This document shows, piece by piece, positions 63,648 through 64,000 of a DNA stretch of 64,000 bases. The notes under the pieces are model-generated. The model saw nothing but the letters and a program-made list of their open reading frames with translations. It did no database searches and was not told where the DNA came from. The DNA lies in contig NZ_AJYD02000038.1 in the NCBI RefSeq assembly GCF_000286835.2, positions 2,015,004-2,079,003 of the forward strand, in the 5' to 3' direction. Positions within the stretch are counted from its first letter, which is position 1. Every line of letters starts with the position of its first letter. A program made the translations under genes and the position numbers. The DNA comes from Enterovibrio norvegicus FF-33 (GTDB lineage Bacteria; Pseudomonadota; Gammaproteobacteria; Enterobacterales; Vibrionaceae).

Positions 63648-63692
63648 CGCTCATTTCGGCTAATTTAGAAAAAGAACACTACGAGAATAATT

Positions 63693-64000
63693 ATGAAACC
63701 AGCGCTTACTCTTACAGCTTTGCTTTTTACCGCGAGTCTTCTGCCCATGCAATGTGCAGCAGCAACGCTTCCAGCCACGGTTTTTGAAGACATTTGCGTC
63801 GACAAAAATACCGAGGTCGCCTTTCGTGTCAAGCTTGAACCCTCCACAGAAGTTCTGTTTCATCGCGCACAATATCTGCAGTTAGAACGATCTGTGGATA
63901 GCCATCCTGCGACCCCTTTGTTCATTGAAGCAATGGTCAATGCTGGCTTAAACAAACAATGTGCCGAGTTTTTAGTCAGAGAAACCCCAAGTGTTGCAGT
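63693..64000 (+). CDS. exported protein of unknown function (partial)
   Basis: The first 102 codons of a gene cut by the right edge. A Sec signal peptide (MKPALTLTALLFTASLLPM, ending near CAAA) is followed by a soluble region with two further cysteines. It is not recognised. It follows tadG by 45 bases without a visible terminator, so it may be the last gene of the pilus operon. Confidence 0.7.
   Translation, partial: MKPALTLTALLFTASLLPMQCAAATLPATVFEDICVDKNTEVAFRVKLEPSTEVLFHRAQYLQLERSVDSHPATPLFIEAMVNAGLNKQCAEFLVRETPSVA

Noticed and set aside
1-64000. tRNA, rRNA, CRISPR arrays, insertion sequences, prophage or integrase genes
   Set aside because: No repeat-spacer pattern, transposase, integrase or recognisable RNA gene was seen in either strand.

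Overview
The window comes from a gammaproteobacterium, and the gene content points to the Vibrionaceae. The strongest evidence is an almost complete syp-type symbiosis/biofilm polysaccharide locus of the kind described in Aliivibrio fischeri, followed by a complete tad (Flp pilus) locus. The genus cannot be fixed from this sequence; Enterovibrio, Grimontia or Photobacterium relatives are plausible guesses. GC content is moderate, genes are tightly packed, and I found no rRNA, tRNA, IS element, prophage or CRISPR array.

Layout. (1) Positions 1-4.6 kb, minus strand: the end of a methylated-amine catabolic operon, running membrane dipeptidase, DUF5943-type protein, dgcA, dgcB (cut by the left edge). 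The order matches the dimethylglycine demethylation operon of Pseudomonas. (2) 4.8-18.0 kb: housekeeping and accessory metabolism, namely an M14 carboxypeptidase, a sterol-desaturase-family membrane oxygenase, formate-tetrahydrofolate ligase (fhs), an SGNH esterase, a Blc-type lipocalin, a LysR regulator divergent from a zinc-type alcohol dehydrogenase and an ABM monooxygenase, a 41-residue secreted peptide, an EamA exporter, a YfcC-type transporter and an AstE-like deacylase. (3) 18.2-47.7 kb: the syp-type locus. It starts with a Wzy/ligase-like gene and a hybrid kinase, then sypABCDEFG, a divergent epimerase, a SypH-like glycosyltransferase, sypIJK, sypMNO plus a DUF4091-like exported protein, and sypPQR. 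(4) 47.9-51.3 kb: a DUF4399 protein, a CoA-disulfide/persulfide reductase with a rhodanese domain, and a divergent two-gene YeeE/YedE-type sulfur transporter. (5) 52.0-64.0 kb: flp, tadV, rcpC, rcpA, rcpB-like, tadZ, tadA, tadB, tadC, tadD, tadE, tadF, tadG, and a truncated exported protein.

How it works together. SypF (sensor kinase with HPt domain), SypE (kinase/receiver/phosphatase) and SypA (STAS) surround SypG, a sigma-54-dependent activator. I find seven good sigma-54 (-24/-12) promoters in the syp region: before the wzy/kinase pair, sypA, the epimerase, the SypH-like gene, sypI, sypM and sypP. Six of them have a shared dyad, approximately TTSTCA-N3-TGASAA, 62-93 bp upstream with spacings that mostly fall near whole helical turns. 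This makes the whole region look like one SypG regulon. The unusual points are the relocation of the polymerase gene next to a hybrid kinase at the head of the cluster (a possible feedback loop), the inserted divergent epimerase, the inserted DUF4091-like protein, and a probable CTG start for sypF.
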